Origin: Thermoleophilum album
GTDB taxonomy: Bacteria; Actinomycetota; Thermoleophilia; Solirubrobacterales; Thermoleophilaceae
Direction of reading: 5' to 3'
DNA length: 64,000 nt
NCBI RefSeq assembly: GCF_900108055.1
Contig: NZ_FNWJ01000001.1
Coordinates: 806,001 to 870,000, forward strand
In this document: positions 34,963-42,462 of the stretch, piece after piece
Layout: each line of letters begins with the position of its first letter
How positions within the stretch are numbered: position 1 is the stretch's first letter
Notes under the pieces: generated by a model
Databases searched by the model: none
Told to the model about the DNA's origin: nothing
Seen by the model: only the letters and a program-made list of their open reading frames with translations
Program-made: the position numbers and the translations under genes

Positions 34963-36585
34963 TCAGCGCGCCGATTGCGGGGCTGGTTCGGCTGGTCGTG
35001 GTCGAGGCGCGCGAACCGGCTCCACCAACACCGCCAACAGCGTCCGCCGCTTGAACGGCCGTATCCTCAGCGGCGCCCGGTCGGGGCTGCGCGAAGCGTC
35101 GCCGACGGCGCCCGTGGAAACCTGAACCGGGCAGGGGAGATCGGACAAGGTCGGGGCTCTCGGGCTCGACCCGCTCTTGCGCGCCGGGGAGGCACACAGA
35201 AACCGCTTCGACGGATCGTTCGGTGGCACGGTGACAACGCTCAGCCGAGGCTCGTAGTAGCGCACCGGCAGCACCCCGTCCGGAGCGACCACCACTGTTC
35301 CGACAGGCCCAACCGTGTGCGCCGCGAGCCGCGCGATGCCACGCCAGTCGGGCTTGCGGGCGAGCGGGTCGACCAGCGGCGCCGCGGTGCCCGCGGCGGC
35401 TGCCGAGACCACGAGCACCAAGGCCGGCCAAGCGACTGACCGGGGAGCTCGAGCGAAGCCAACGCCCACGAGCACAGCGAGCGGACAGGCGAGCCACAGC
35501 ACGTTGCGCGTCAACACGAAATCCTCGCCGAGCAGTGCCGCTACGAGGGGCGCTCCGACCCCCGCCAACGCCGCTACGAAGAGCAGCAACAGGACCGTTT
35601 GCGGTGGCTCGAGGGGACGGCTAGCGGCCGCGCCGGCAAGCGCGCGGTGGGCGGTCGGGGAGGCGATCCGGCGCACGCCGCCGGAGTTCCCGAGCGCGCG
35701 CTGCACGGCTAGCGCGAGCAGTAGCGCCGCCCCGATCGCGCCGGCGAGTGCCGACCAGGGCTCGAACAGAGCGTCGTAGCCCACGAGCAACTGCTTGGGC
35801 AGCTGAGCGAGGCGTCTCGCGAGCGGCTCGCTGGCGATGAAGCTGGCGTGGTCAGCTGAGCGTTGCGCGAGCAACAGGGGCGTCGCGAGGACCGCCGTGA
35901 AGAGTGGTAGAGCGGCGAGCGGGCCCGCTTGCCCCGCAACCGTCGGCCTTGCCAGCTGAAACCGCCGCGCTTGCCGGCGCGCGACGACCTCTCGGTAAAC
36001 GAGGTAGGTCGCGCACGCTCCGATAGGCGCGATCGCAAACCAGTGGGTGAGTACCGCAGCGGAGCCGCTCGCGGCGAAGACGAGCGTCGATCGGCGCGCC
36101 GCGGGGCGCAACAGCGCGCGCACGAACCCCCACAAGGCTGCGCTTACCAGGAGCGCGTAGAGGGAGTAGCTACGCGCCTCCTGGGCGTACCAAACGAGCA
36201 ACGGCGAGAGCGCCGCAACGACGCCCGTCGCCGCTGCTGCGCGGCGACCTGCCACCTCCTTTGCGATTGCCATCGCAACCAGCACGGTGAGTAGTCCCGC
36301 AAGGGCCGACAGAGCGCGCAAGGCGACCTCGCCGTCTCCCAACAGCCTCGTCGTGGCCCGCTCGAGCAGATAGAAGAGCGGCGGCGTCGACTCTTCGCGG
36401 GCTACCGCGTGAAGCATCGAGTCGAGCGGCAGCGACACAAGCCGTGCCGTTTGCGCCTCGTCGTACCAGACGCTCTGGAGCTCCAGGGTGGCGAAGCGCA
36501 GGATCGCCGTGAGCACGATGATCGAGACCAGTGCGACCACCACCGGAGCGCGCCGATGCAAGCGCGCGCCCAACCGCCCGAACAT
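34963..36585 (-). CDS. GT-C membrane glycosyltransferase (GT39/PMT-like)
   Basis: A 540-residue polytopic protein with about 11-12 hydrophobic helices. The first external loop holds the acidic motif VWYDEAQTARL, followed by STPPLFYLLERA, both characteristic of the dolichyl/undecaprenyl-phosphate-sugar-dependent GT39/ArnT group. A soluble C-terminal part of about 150 residues follows the last helix, with DWRGIARLAAH. Probable role: moving a sugar from a polyprenyl-phosphate carrier onto a lipid, glycan or protein outside the cell. The ATG at 36585 is used. An ATG at 36645 with a purine-rich upstream site is also in frame and would put its start on the same CATG as the divergent GGDEF gene. Confidence 0.82.
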   Translation of the reverse strand: MFGRLGARLHRRAPVVVALVSIIVLTAILRFATLELQSVWYDEAQTARLVSLPLDSMLHAVAREESTPPLFYLLERATTRLLGDGEVALRALSALAGLLTVLVAMAIAKEVAGRRAAAATGVVAALSPLLVWYAQEARSYSLYALLVSAALWGFVRALLRPAARRSTLVFAASGSAAVLTHWFAIAPIGACATYLVYREVVARRQARRFQLARPTVAGQAGPLAALPLFTAVLATPLLLAQRSADHASFIASEPLARRLAQLPKQLLVGYDALFEPWSALAGAIGAALLLALAVQRALGNSGGVRRIASPTAHRALAGAAASRPLEPPQTVLLLLFVAALAGVGAPLVAALLGEDFVLTRNVLWLACPLAVLVGVGFARAPRSVAWPALVLVVSAAAAGTAAPLVDPLARKPDWRGIARLAAHTVGPVGTVVVAPDGVLPVRYYEPRLSVVTVPPNDPSKRFLCASPARKSGSSPRAPTLSDLPCPVQVSTGAVGDASRSPDRAPLRIRPFKRRTLLAVLVEPVRAPRPRPAEPAPQSAR

Positions 36586-36643
36586 TCGCCCATTCCGCTG
36601 GAAAACGATCAAGGCTTGCCGATACGTTGGCTGGACCCGACCC

Positions 36644-37651
36644 ATGGAGACCCGCTCCCACCGCTCCTCGCGCGTGAACGCACTTGGCGGTCTGCTAGTG
36701 CTGACCGTCGCTTTCTCGATCTCAGCCGTCTACCACCTCGCCACCTGGGGGCGTCCGCACCGACCGGCACTCCTCGCAGCCCTCGGTGTCTCGTACCTGG
36801 TGGCGCTAGCGATCGTCGCTCTGCCGCCATCGCTCGTCTTCGGAACACGGCGGCGGCAAGTTGGCGTCGCTGCCTTCTGGAACATAGGGTGCGTCGCCCT
36901 GGTCGCCGTCTCCGCCGCGCTGGACGGCGGGCTGCGCAGTCCGATCGCGGCGATGATGTTCGTTCCCGTCGTCTTCGCCAGCGTCTCGTACGGCAGCGTT
37001 CCCCTGGTCGCGGCGGTCGGTCTGGCAGGTCTCGGATCGACGATCACGATCGGCCTGCTCGACGACAACGTCGGCTGGGCGCACGTGCTGATGTTCACGT
37101 CGGCGCTGGCGCTGGTCAGTGGGACCTGCGTCTGGCAGGCGCACATGGGGCGGCAGCGGCGCCGCCAGTTGGCCGAGGCTTCCCGCACGGACCCACTGAC
37201 CGGTTGCCTCAACCGGCGTGGCTTTGCGGAGCGCTACGAGCGAGCGGTCGAGGAAGCCGAGCGCACGGGCGTTCCCTTCGCGCTCGTGGAGTTCGATATC
37301 GATGGCTTCAAAGAGGTCAACGACATCTACGGACACGAGGCCGGGGATCGCTTGCTGGTTCAGCTGGTGCGGCGTGTACGAGGGGTGATGCGCAACGCCG
37401 ACGAAATCGCGCGGCTCGGCGGTGACGAGTTCGTGATCCTCGCCCCTGGCGCCGATCGCGAGGGAGCGCAAGCGCTCGTGGAGCGCATCGAGCGCGCCCT
37501 CTCGCCGCAGACGGGGAGCATTGGCGTGGCCGTCTACCCGCACGACGGCCGCACCCTCGACGAGCTTTACCGAGCGGCTGACGCCGGTGTCTACCGCACC
37601 AAACGTCAGCGCTGGGCGGAGCGGCGGGCGACCAGGCGCAGCGACGCCTGA
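36644..37651 (+). CDS. Membrane diguanylate cyclase (GGDEF), paralogue 1
   Basis: Makes c-di-GMP from two GTP. The 335-residue protein has six predicted helices (about 14-34, 41-61, 75-92, 100-117, 119-138, 145-165), then a GGDEF domain (about 180-330) starting RTDPLTGCLNRRGF. The active-site motif is intact (259-263) and an RNAD product-inhibition site sits five residues before it (250-253). No known sensor domain is present; the membrane part itself may sense. The start is fixed by alignment with its neighbour at 37819: both place 13 residues before the shared LGGL. Its ATG shares the CATG with an alternative start of the divergent GT-C gene. Confidence 0.9.
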   Translation: METRSHRSSRVNALGGLLVLTVAFSISAVYHLATWGRPHRPALLAALGVSYLVALAIVALPPSLVFGTRRRQVGVAAFWNIGCVALVAVSAALDGGLRSPIAAMMFVPVVFASVSYGSVPLVAAVGLAGLGSTITIGLLDDNVGWAHVLMFTSALALVSGTCVWQAHMGRQRRRQLAEASRTDPLTGCLNRRGFAERYERAVEEAERTGVPFALVEFDIDGFKEVNDIYGHEAGDRLLVQLVRRVRGVMRNADEIARLGGDEFVILAPGADREGAQALVERIERALSPQTGSIGVAVYPHDGRTLDELYRAADAGVYRTKRQRWAERRATRRSDA

Positions 37652-37772
37652 GCGGCGCTCGACATCTGTACGAGCGTCCGTCCCGCCGCTCGGGTAATTC
37701 GCAGAGTTGCCGACCTCGCTCCTCAAGACCCTTTGCGCCGCACGCCCGCGGCGCGACCGGCGGTGACCAACG

Positions 37773-37799
37773 ACCGGCCCGAGCAGGGGGCGGGCCGGT
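37773..37799 (+). terminator. Hairpin between the two GGDEF genes
   Basis: ACCGGCCCG...CGGGCCGGT, a 9-bp perfect stem with a 9-nt loop, ending a few bases before the GAGGAGGAGCG ribosome site of the second GGDEF gene. Either a terminator of the first gene or a leader structure of the second. Confidence 0.4.
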
Positions 37800-37818
37800 T
37801 ACCGAGGAGGAGCGAAGC

Positions 37819-38808
37819 GTGCAGCAAGAGCAGCGGGAGCGAGCGCGGGCGAATACGCTCGGAGGGCTGGCGTGTTCCTTGATCGCTTACGTCTTGACGG
37901 TTCCGTACATCGTCGCGACCTGGGAGCGACCGAATCGCTCGCTCATGCTTGCGGCGCTCTGCGCGGTGCTGGTCGAGATCGCCGTGATCTCGGTGCTCCC
38001 CTTACGCGTGGTGTTCAAAACGTCCTTGCGCGCACAGTTGATCGCCGCCGCCTGGAGCCTTTCGTGCGTGACCTTGGTCGCCTTCAACGCGAGCCTCGAC
38101 GGCGGGCTGGACAGTCCGCTGACACCTCTCATGTTCGTTCCGGTCGTCTTCGCCAGTCTCGTCTACGAGACCTGGCTGGTGGCGATCGTGGGCGCAGTCG
38201 GCCTCGGCGCGGCCGCCGCGGTCGGTCTGCTCGACGGGGACGCACGCTGGACGGAGACGTTCGTCTTCTGCGGCGCCGTGGCGGTCGTCTCTGGGACCTG
38301 CGTCTGGCAGGCGACGATGGCGCGCCGGCGGCGCGAAGAGCTAGCGATGATCTCGCGCACCGACCCTCTTACCGGTTGTCTGAACCGACGCGGGTTCGCT
38401 GAGCAGTTCGAAGCGGCCCGGGAGCGGGCGCGGCGTACCCGCGGCACGTTCGCCCTCATCGAGTTCGACATCGACGACTTCAAGCGCGTCAACGACGTCT
38501 ACGGGCACGAGACCGGTGACCGACTGCTGGTCCAGCTCGTGCGGCGGATGCGTCAGGTGGTGCGCACAGCCGACCCGATCGGGCGCTTGGGGGGCGACGA
38601 GTTCATGGTGCTAGCGGACGGCGCGGATCGGCCCGGCGCCGAGCGACTCGCGCAGCGCATTCGCAGCGCCATCGCACCACAGGTGATCAGCGTGGGGATC
38701 TCGGTTTTCCCGGAAGACGGGGAAAGTTTCGACGCGCTCTACAGAGCTGCGGATCGGCGCGTTTATCGCGAGAAGCAGGAGCACCAGACGGCCGCGCGTG
38801 AGCGCTAG
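37819..38808 (+). CDS. Membrane diguanylate cyclase (GGDEF), paralogue 2
   Basis: A 329-residue paralogue of the preceding gene, with the same six-helix N-terminal part and a GGDEF domain (motif 258-262). The I-site RTAD (249-252) is conserved. Shared segments such as RTDPLTGCLNRRGFAE, ETGDRLLVQLVRR and GTCVWQA show a recent duplication; the membrane parts have diverged more. The start is a GTG with GAGGAGGAGCG upstream. A 167-bp gap with a hairpin separates the two, so each may have its own promoter. Its stop and that of the convergent R2lox-like gene share one CTAG. Confidence 0.9.
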   Translation: MQQEQRERARANTLGGLACSLIAYVLTVPYIVATWERPNRSLMLAALCAVLVEIAVISVLPLRVVFKTSLRAQLIAAAWSLSCVTLVAFNASLDGGLDSPLTPLMFVPVVFASLVYETWLVAIVGAVGLGAAAAVGLLDGDARWTETFVFCGAVAVVSGTCVWQATMARRRREELAMISRTDPLTGCLNRRGFAEQFEAARERARRTRGTFALIEFDIDDFKRVNDVYGHETGDRLLVQLVRRMRQVVRTADPIGRLGGDEFMVLADGADRPGAERLAQRIRSAIAPQVISVGISVFPEDGESFDALYRAADRRVYREKQEHQTAARER

Positions 38809-40073
38809 CGGCCGAGGCTCCGTGCGAGGCGCACAAGCGAGCGAATCCGACCACGGGGACGCAGACGGCCCCGTAGGAACAGTTTGCGAGGGTCGTTGCG
38901 CCCGGCGACCACATCGACCCAGTCGTCGTAGCTGACCGCGAGTGTCACGTCGGGGTTCTCAACGCGCCCGCGCTGCGGCTCCGCGCGGCCATCAACGATC
39001 CGGATGAACCACGGTTCGGCGTCACGGAAGTCCCACTGCACCACCAAGCCGCCATTCGCAGCTCGGGGGTCGAGCGTCCGCGCGACCATGTCGAACAGCA
39101 GCTCCATCGTCTCGGGGTCGCGACGCGGGGGCCCGTTCGGTTCGCCGAGCACCCCCGCCTGGATCAGCTTGATCGCTCGCCGCGCGCGTTCCTCGGCGCT
39201 CAGGCCGAGCGGCATCACCGGCGGACCGGGAAGCTCCTCGACCGGCATGCCCGCGGCACGCAGTTTCTGCTCGAGCGAAGTCGCACCGATCGCGAAGATC
39301 TCCTCGATCGTGCGGCCGAACACCTCCGTGTAGCGGCGATCCCAGCCGGGCGGTACGAACACGGCGGCGCTGAAGGGCAGCACCTCGCGCAGCATCTCGG
39401 CGACCGCGTGGCGACAGTCGGGATCCTCGCGCTGCAGGTCGTAAAGCATGCGCACACCGAAGGCGATGTGGCGCTGCTCGTCGCGCGCGACGTTGCCCAT
39501 GCCCTCCCGGAAGCCGGGCAGCAACTGGCGCTCGGTGAGGTAGTCCTCGATGAAGTGCTGGCCGGTCTGCGCGAGCGTTCCCTCGATCACCAAGTGGTAG
39601 AGGCAGATCGCCGCCGCCAGCTGGGGGCGCGAGCGGTCACGCCGCAAGCGGTTGGCGACGTCGTCGAGTAGCTCGAACGTCTTGCGGAATCCCCAGGTCA
39701 GCTCGGGTCGCGTGCGTTCGAGCAGCCCATGGAAGTCGCCCCCGTAGTCGACCACCTCGCGCATGAAGCGGCCGAAGAAGACGGCGTGGCGCGCCTCGTC
39801 GACCTGCTGGGTCGTGAGGAAGTACTTCTGTTCCTCGCGCGGCGCGGCGTCGATGTAGGGGGAGAGGTTGTCGGCGACGGCGTCCTCACCGTGGAAGAAC
39901 AACGCGTAGTTCCAGAGCGCTGCGCGACGCTCGATATCCGATAGGCGCTCGTGCCACTGCTCGCGATCGCTCGAGAAGTCGATCGCCGTCGCCTGCCAGT
40001 TCTGCTGCTCCCAGCGGCGATAGAGGTCTTCGTAAGAAATCTGCTCAGCGACGATCGGGGGAGCCTCGTTCAT
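38805..40073 (-). CDS. R2lox-like diiron/Mn-Fe oxidase fused to SCP2 domain
   Basis: A ribonucleotide-reductase-R2-like helical bundle (about 1-235) plus a C-terminal SCP2/sterol-carrier-like domain (about 325-415, GGLVVQWDFRDAEPWFIRI and NPDVTLAVSYDDWVDVVAG). Metal ligands: E63, E93, H96, E164, E199, H202. It matches the R2-like ligand-binding oxidase group (M. tuberculosis Rv0233) in layout: IDFSSDREQW, GEDAV, YHLVIEG, LPGFREGM. The Val (V66) and Tyr (Y159) that form the ether cross-link there are both present. It is therefore unlikely to serve ribonucleotide reduction. Substrate unknown; the lipid-binding SCP2 domain suggests a hydrophobic one. The ATG at 40073 follows CGGAGG. Confidence 0.85.
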   Translation of the reverse strand: MNEAPPIVAEQISYEDLYRRWEQQNWQATAIDFSSDREQWHERLSDIERRAALWNYALFFHGEDAVADNLSPYIDAAPREEQKYFLTTQQVDEARHAVFFGRFMREVVDYGGDFHGLLERTRPELTWGFRKTFELLDDVANRLRRDRSRPQLAAAICLYHLVIEGTLAQTGQHFIEDYLTERQLLPGFREGMGNVARDEQRHIAFGVRMLYDLQREDPDCRHAVAEMLREVLPFSAAVFVPPGWDRRYTEVFGRTIEEIFAIGATSLEQKLRAAGMPVEELPGPPVMPLGLSAEERARRAIKLIQAGVLGEPNGPPRRDPETMELLFDMVARTLDPRAANGGLVVQWDFRDAEPWFIRIVDGRAEPQRGRVENPDVTLAVSYDDWVDVVAGRNDPRKLFLRGRLRPRGRIRSLVRLARSLGR

Positions 40074-40157
40074 TGCGAAACCTCCGCGCTTGGGTCGGCT
40101 GTCGGTTGGCGACCGCCGAATCGCAGTGGCGTCCGCCGGGGGTGGGAGTTGCCTGGT

Positions 40158-40167
40158 TGGTCGACCA
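40158..40167. promoter_or_regulatory. Perfect 10-bp palindrome in the divergent region
   Basis: TGGTCGACCA in the 292-bp space between the R2lox-like gene and the sugar-transferase gene. Operator candidate or chance. Apart from this and two further repeats the gap shows nothing recognisable. Confidence 0.25.
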
Positions 40168-40304
40168 GACAACCATGCAAAGAGATCCTAGCCATTGGCG
40201 TCGGCGCGATGGTGTATGCGGTGGGCGCCTGCGAGAATCGCTGCGGCCGGCACCGCAACTCGCCGGCTGGGAGCTTGTTCTGAAAAAACGGGGGATAGCT
40301 GGGC

Positions 40305-40320
40305 GTTGACCAACGTCAAC
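40305..40320. promoter_or_regulatory. Inverted repeat before the sugar-transferase gene
   Basis: GTTGAC-CAAC-GTCAAC, 6-bp perfect arms, 46 nt before the ATG of the polyprenyl-phosphate sugar transferase. Operator or leader-hairpin candidate. A TTG in the left arm is an alternative start of the gene. Confidence 0.35.
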
Positions 40321-40325
40321 CTCAA

Positions 40326-40350
40326 GGAGCTCAGGGAGCTCAGGGAGCTC
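40326..40350 (+). repeat. 9-bp tandem repeat GGAGCTCAG (2.8 copies)
   Basis: Two exact copies plus seven bases of a third, ending 15 nt before the sugar-transferase ATG. Each copy carries a GGAG ribosome-site core. If the TTG at 40306 is the start, the repeat encodes part of the protein (KELRELREL). Confidence 0.6.
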
Positions 40351-40365
40351 GCGCCGCCGGCTGCC

Positions 40366-41829
40366 ATGCCGCCACGCGATATCCGTGCTCCGCGCCGTCC
40401 GCTGCTGAGCTTCCTGGTGCGGCTCGACACTTTGCGCGTGGTCGCGCGTGTGGTGATGCTCGTCGCGATCGACGCTGCGGCGATCAGCGCGGCGATTTAC
40501 ACAGCGTTGTGGATCAAGGCGGCAACGATCGCGCCCGCTGCACGTCCGTACGTGGGCTCCCAGACGGCCGACTACGCACCGCTCGCCTGCCTCGTGGCGA
40601 TGCTGCTGTTCGCGCGCTCCGGTCTCTACCGGGAGCGGGCGCAGCGCCCGGGGCTCTCGAAGGTCGGGTCGTCGCTGTTCCAAGCGACGCTGGTGATCCT
40701 CGTGTACGCCCTAATCGAGGGCCACCACTTCCGAAGCTACTACGTGTTCTACGCCTCCCTGGCCTTCGCCGTTGTTTACGTCGGCGTCTTGCGCTGGGGC
40801 TTCGAGCGTCTCAGCGGATGGGTACTTAGAGCCGCTGGGTTCCGTCGCCGTGCGCTGCTGGTCGGTCGGCCCGGGCACGTCGAGCGCGTTGCCGAGGCAC
40901 TCCGCGACAGCTCCGAGATCGAACCGTTTGGGTACGTGCTGATCGGCGATCAAGGGGAGCGCGCTGGGAACGGGTTTCACGCCCACCGACTGCGCGACTT
41001 CGGATCGTTCGAAGCGATCGATCGCCACCTCGACTCAGTCGAAGAGCTGCTGCTCTGCGATCCGGAGTTTCCGTCCGAGCAAGCGGTCGAGTTGGTCGAA
41101 CGGTGCCACCAGGCCGGCGTGCGCGTGAAGGTCGCGCCTTCGACGCTCGAGATCTTGATGGACCGTGTGGAGTTTGTTCCGGGGCAGGCGCTGCCGCTCT
41201 TCGAGCTGCGCCCACCGGTGTTCGAGGGCGTGGACTTCGTCGTCAAGAGGCTCTTCGACCTCGTGGTTGCGGCGTCGCTGGTGGTGGTGTTGTCGCCGCT
41301 GATGGCGGCGATCGCGCTGGCCATCAAGCTGACCTCGCGAGGCCCGATTCTGTACCGGTCGATGCGGCCCGGCATCGGCGGTCGTCCGTTCCCTTGCCTG
41401 AAGTTCCGGACGATGGTCGAGGGTGCCGAAGACCTCCAGGACCTGCTCGAGGAGGAGAACGAAAAGGACGGCGCGATCTTCAAGATCCGCGACGACCCCC
41501 GTGTCACGCCGCTCGGGCGGGTCTTGCGCCGTTGGTCCCTCGACGAACTGCCCCAGCTGTTCAACGTGTTGCGCGGCGAGATGTCACTGGTCGGGCCTCG
41601 CCCCCTGCCGATGCGCGACTACCTGCGGCTCGAGCAGTGGCACCGCAAGCGGTACCTGGTGTTGCCGGGAATCACCGGGCTCTGGCAGGTGTCCGGTCGC
41701 TCGGAGCTCGATTTCGACGAGCTCGTTCGGCTCGATTTCCTCTACCTCGAGCGGTGGTCGGTATGGCTCGACCTCGCGATCCTGATTCGCACCGTGCCCG
41801 CGGTACTGCGGGCGCGGGGAGCCTGGTGA
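40366..41829 (+). CDS. Polyprenyl-phosphate sugar-1-phosphate transferase (WbaP/exopolysaccharide type)
   Basis: Starts a glycan repeat unit by loading a sugar-1-phosphate on undecaprenyl phosphate. The 487-residue protein has four N-terminal hydrophobic helices, a Rossmann-like CoA-binding-type middle domain (RRRALLVGRPGHVERVAEAL) and the C-terminal bacterial sugar transferase domain (about 295-487). That domain has KRLFDLVVAASL, PCLKFRTMVEGA, RRWSLDELPQLFNVL, MSLVGPRPLP and PGITGLWQVSGRS. It opens the polysaccharide locus. The ATG at 40366 is preferred on homology; a TTG at 40306 is possible. Confidence 0.92.
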   Translation: MPPRDIRAPRRPLLSFLVRLDTLRVVARVVMLVAIDAAAISAAIYTALWIKAATIAPAARPYVGSQTADYAPLACLVAMLLFARSGLYRERAQRPGLSKVGSSLFQATLVILVYALIEGHHFRSYYVFYASLAFAVVYVGVLRWGFERLSGWVLRAAGFRRRALLVGRPGHVERVAEALRDSSEIEPFGYVLIGDQGERAGNGFHAHRLRDFGSFEAIDRHLDSVEELLLCDPEFPSEQAVELVERCHQAGVRVKVAPSTLEILMDRVEFVPGQALPLFELRPPVFEGVDFVVKRLFDLVVAASLVVVLSPLMAAIALAIKLTSRGPILYRSMRPGIGGRPFPCLKFRTMVEGAEDLQDLLEEENEKDGAIFKIRDDPRVTPLGRVLRRWSLDELPQLFNVLRGEMSLVGPRPLPMRDYLRLEQWHRKRYLVLPGITGLWQVSGRSELDFDELVRLDFLYLERWSVWLDLAILIRTVPAVLRARGAW

Positions 41830-41854
41830 GCTGACGTCGTCGGGGAGCGAGCCC

Positions 41855-42439
41855 TTGGCAAGCCGCTACGACGACGAGCTATGGGAGCTTGTGCCCGAGC
41901 TTGAACATCCTCCGGACCCTCGTGTTGTGCGATTTGTGAGGGCGCTGCCGCCCGCCGAGCGGGCGCTGGATATCGGCTGCGGGGATGCTCGCCACAGTGG
42001 GCTAATCCCGGCACGCGAAGTGGTGCTCGCCGATGTTTCATCGGTCGCCCTCAAACGGGCGTGGCGCCAGGGTCCGCGCGACGCGCGAGTGGTCGAGATC
42101 GAGCCAGACGCCCCGCTGCCGTTTGCCGACTGCGAGTTCGAACTGGTGGTTGCGATCGACGTTATCGAGCACGTCCGTGACACGCAGCTCTGGCTCTCGG
42201 AGTTACGGCGAGTGCTCGCCCCCGGTGGCCTGCTGGCGCTGACGACGCCTGCGCACTCGCGCCTAACGGCGCTCAAGTGGGCGCTCGTCGGTATCGAGCG
42301 CGACCTCGACCCGTTCTCCCCGCACCTGCGCTTTTACACGCGACGGTCGTTGTCGCGGGCGCTCGACGATCTCGGGTTCACCAACGTCGCGGTGCATCAC
42401 AGAGCCGGTTTGCTGCTGGCGCGTGCGCACCGCCCATAG
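41855..42439 (+). CDS. Class I SAM-dependent methyltransferase
   Basis: A 194-residue Rossmann methyltransferase of the UbiE/type 11 kind. Motif I is RALDIGCGDARHSGL, the acidic end of beta-2 is VVLADVSS, motif II is LVVAIDVIEHV, and APGGLLALTTPAHS follows. It follows the sugar transferase by 25 nt on the same strand and has GGGGAG before its TTG start. It probably methylates a sugar or lipid of the surface glycan; the substrate is not visible in the sequence. Confidence 0.85.
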   Translation: MASRYDDELWELVPELEHPPDPRVVRFVRALPPAERALDIGCGDARHSGLIPAREVVLADVSSVALKRAWRQGPRDARVVEIEPDAPLPFADCEFELVVAIDVIEHVRDTQLWLSELRRVLAPGGLLALTTPAHSRLTALKWALVGIERDLDPFSPHLRFYTRRSLSRALDDLGFTNVAVHHRAGLLLARAHRP

Positions 42440-42462
42440 GCGCCAAGACACTGGGGCGGCCG

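Noticed and set aside
37700-37818. c-di-GMP (GEMM) riboswitch before the second GGDEF gene
   Set aside because: Only a GGTTACCGA-like end resembles the consensus; the 5' core and the paired helices could not be drawn.
38805-40073. Class I ribonucleotide reductase beta subunit
   Set aside because: The cross-link Val/Tyr pair, overall layout and the SCP2 tail fit the R2lox group better, and no alpha subunit gene is nearby.
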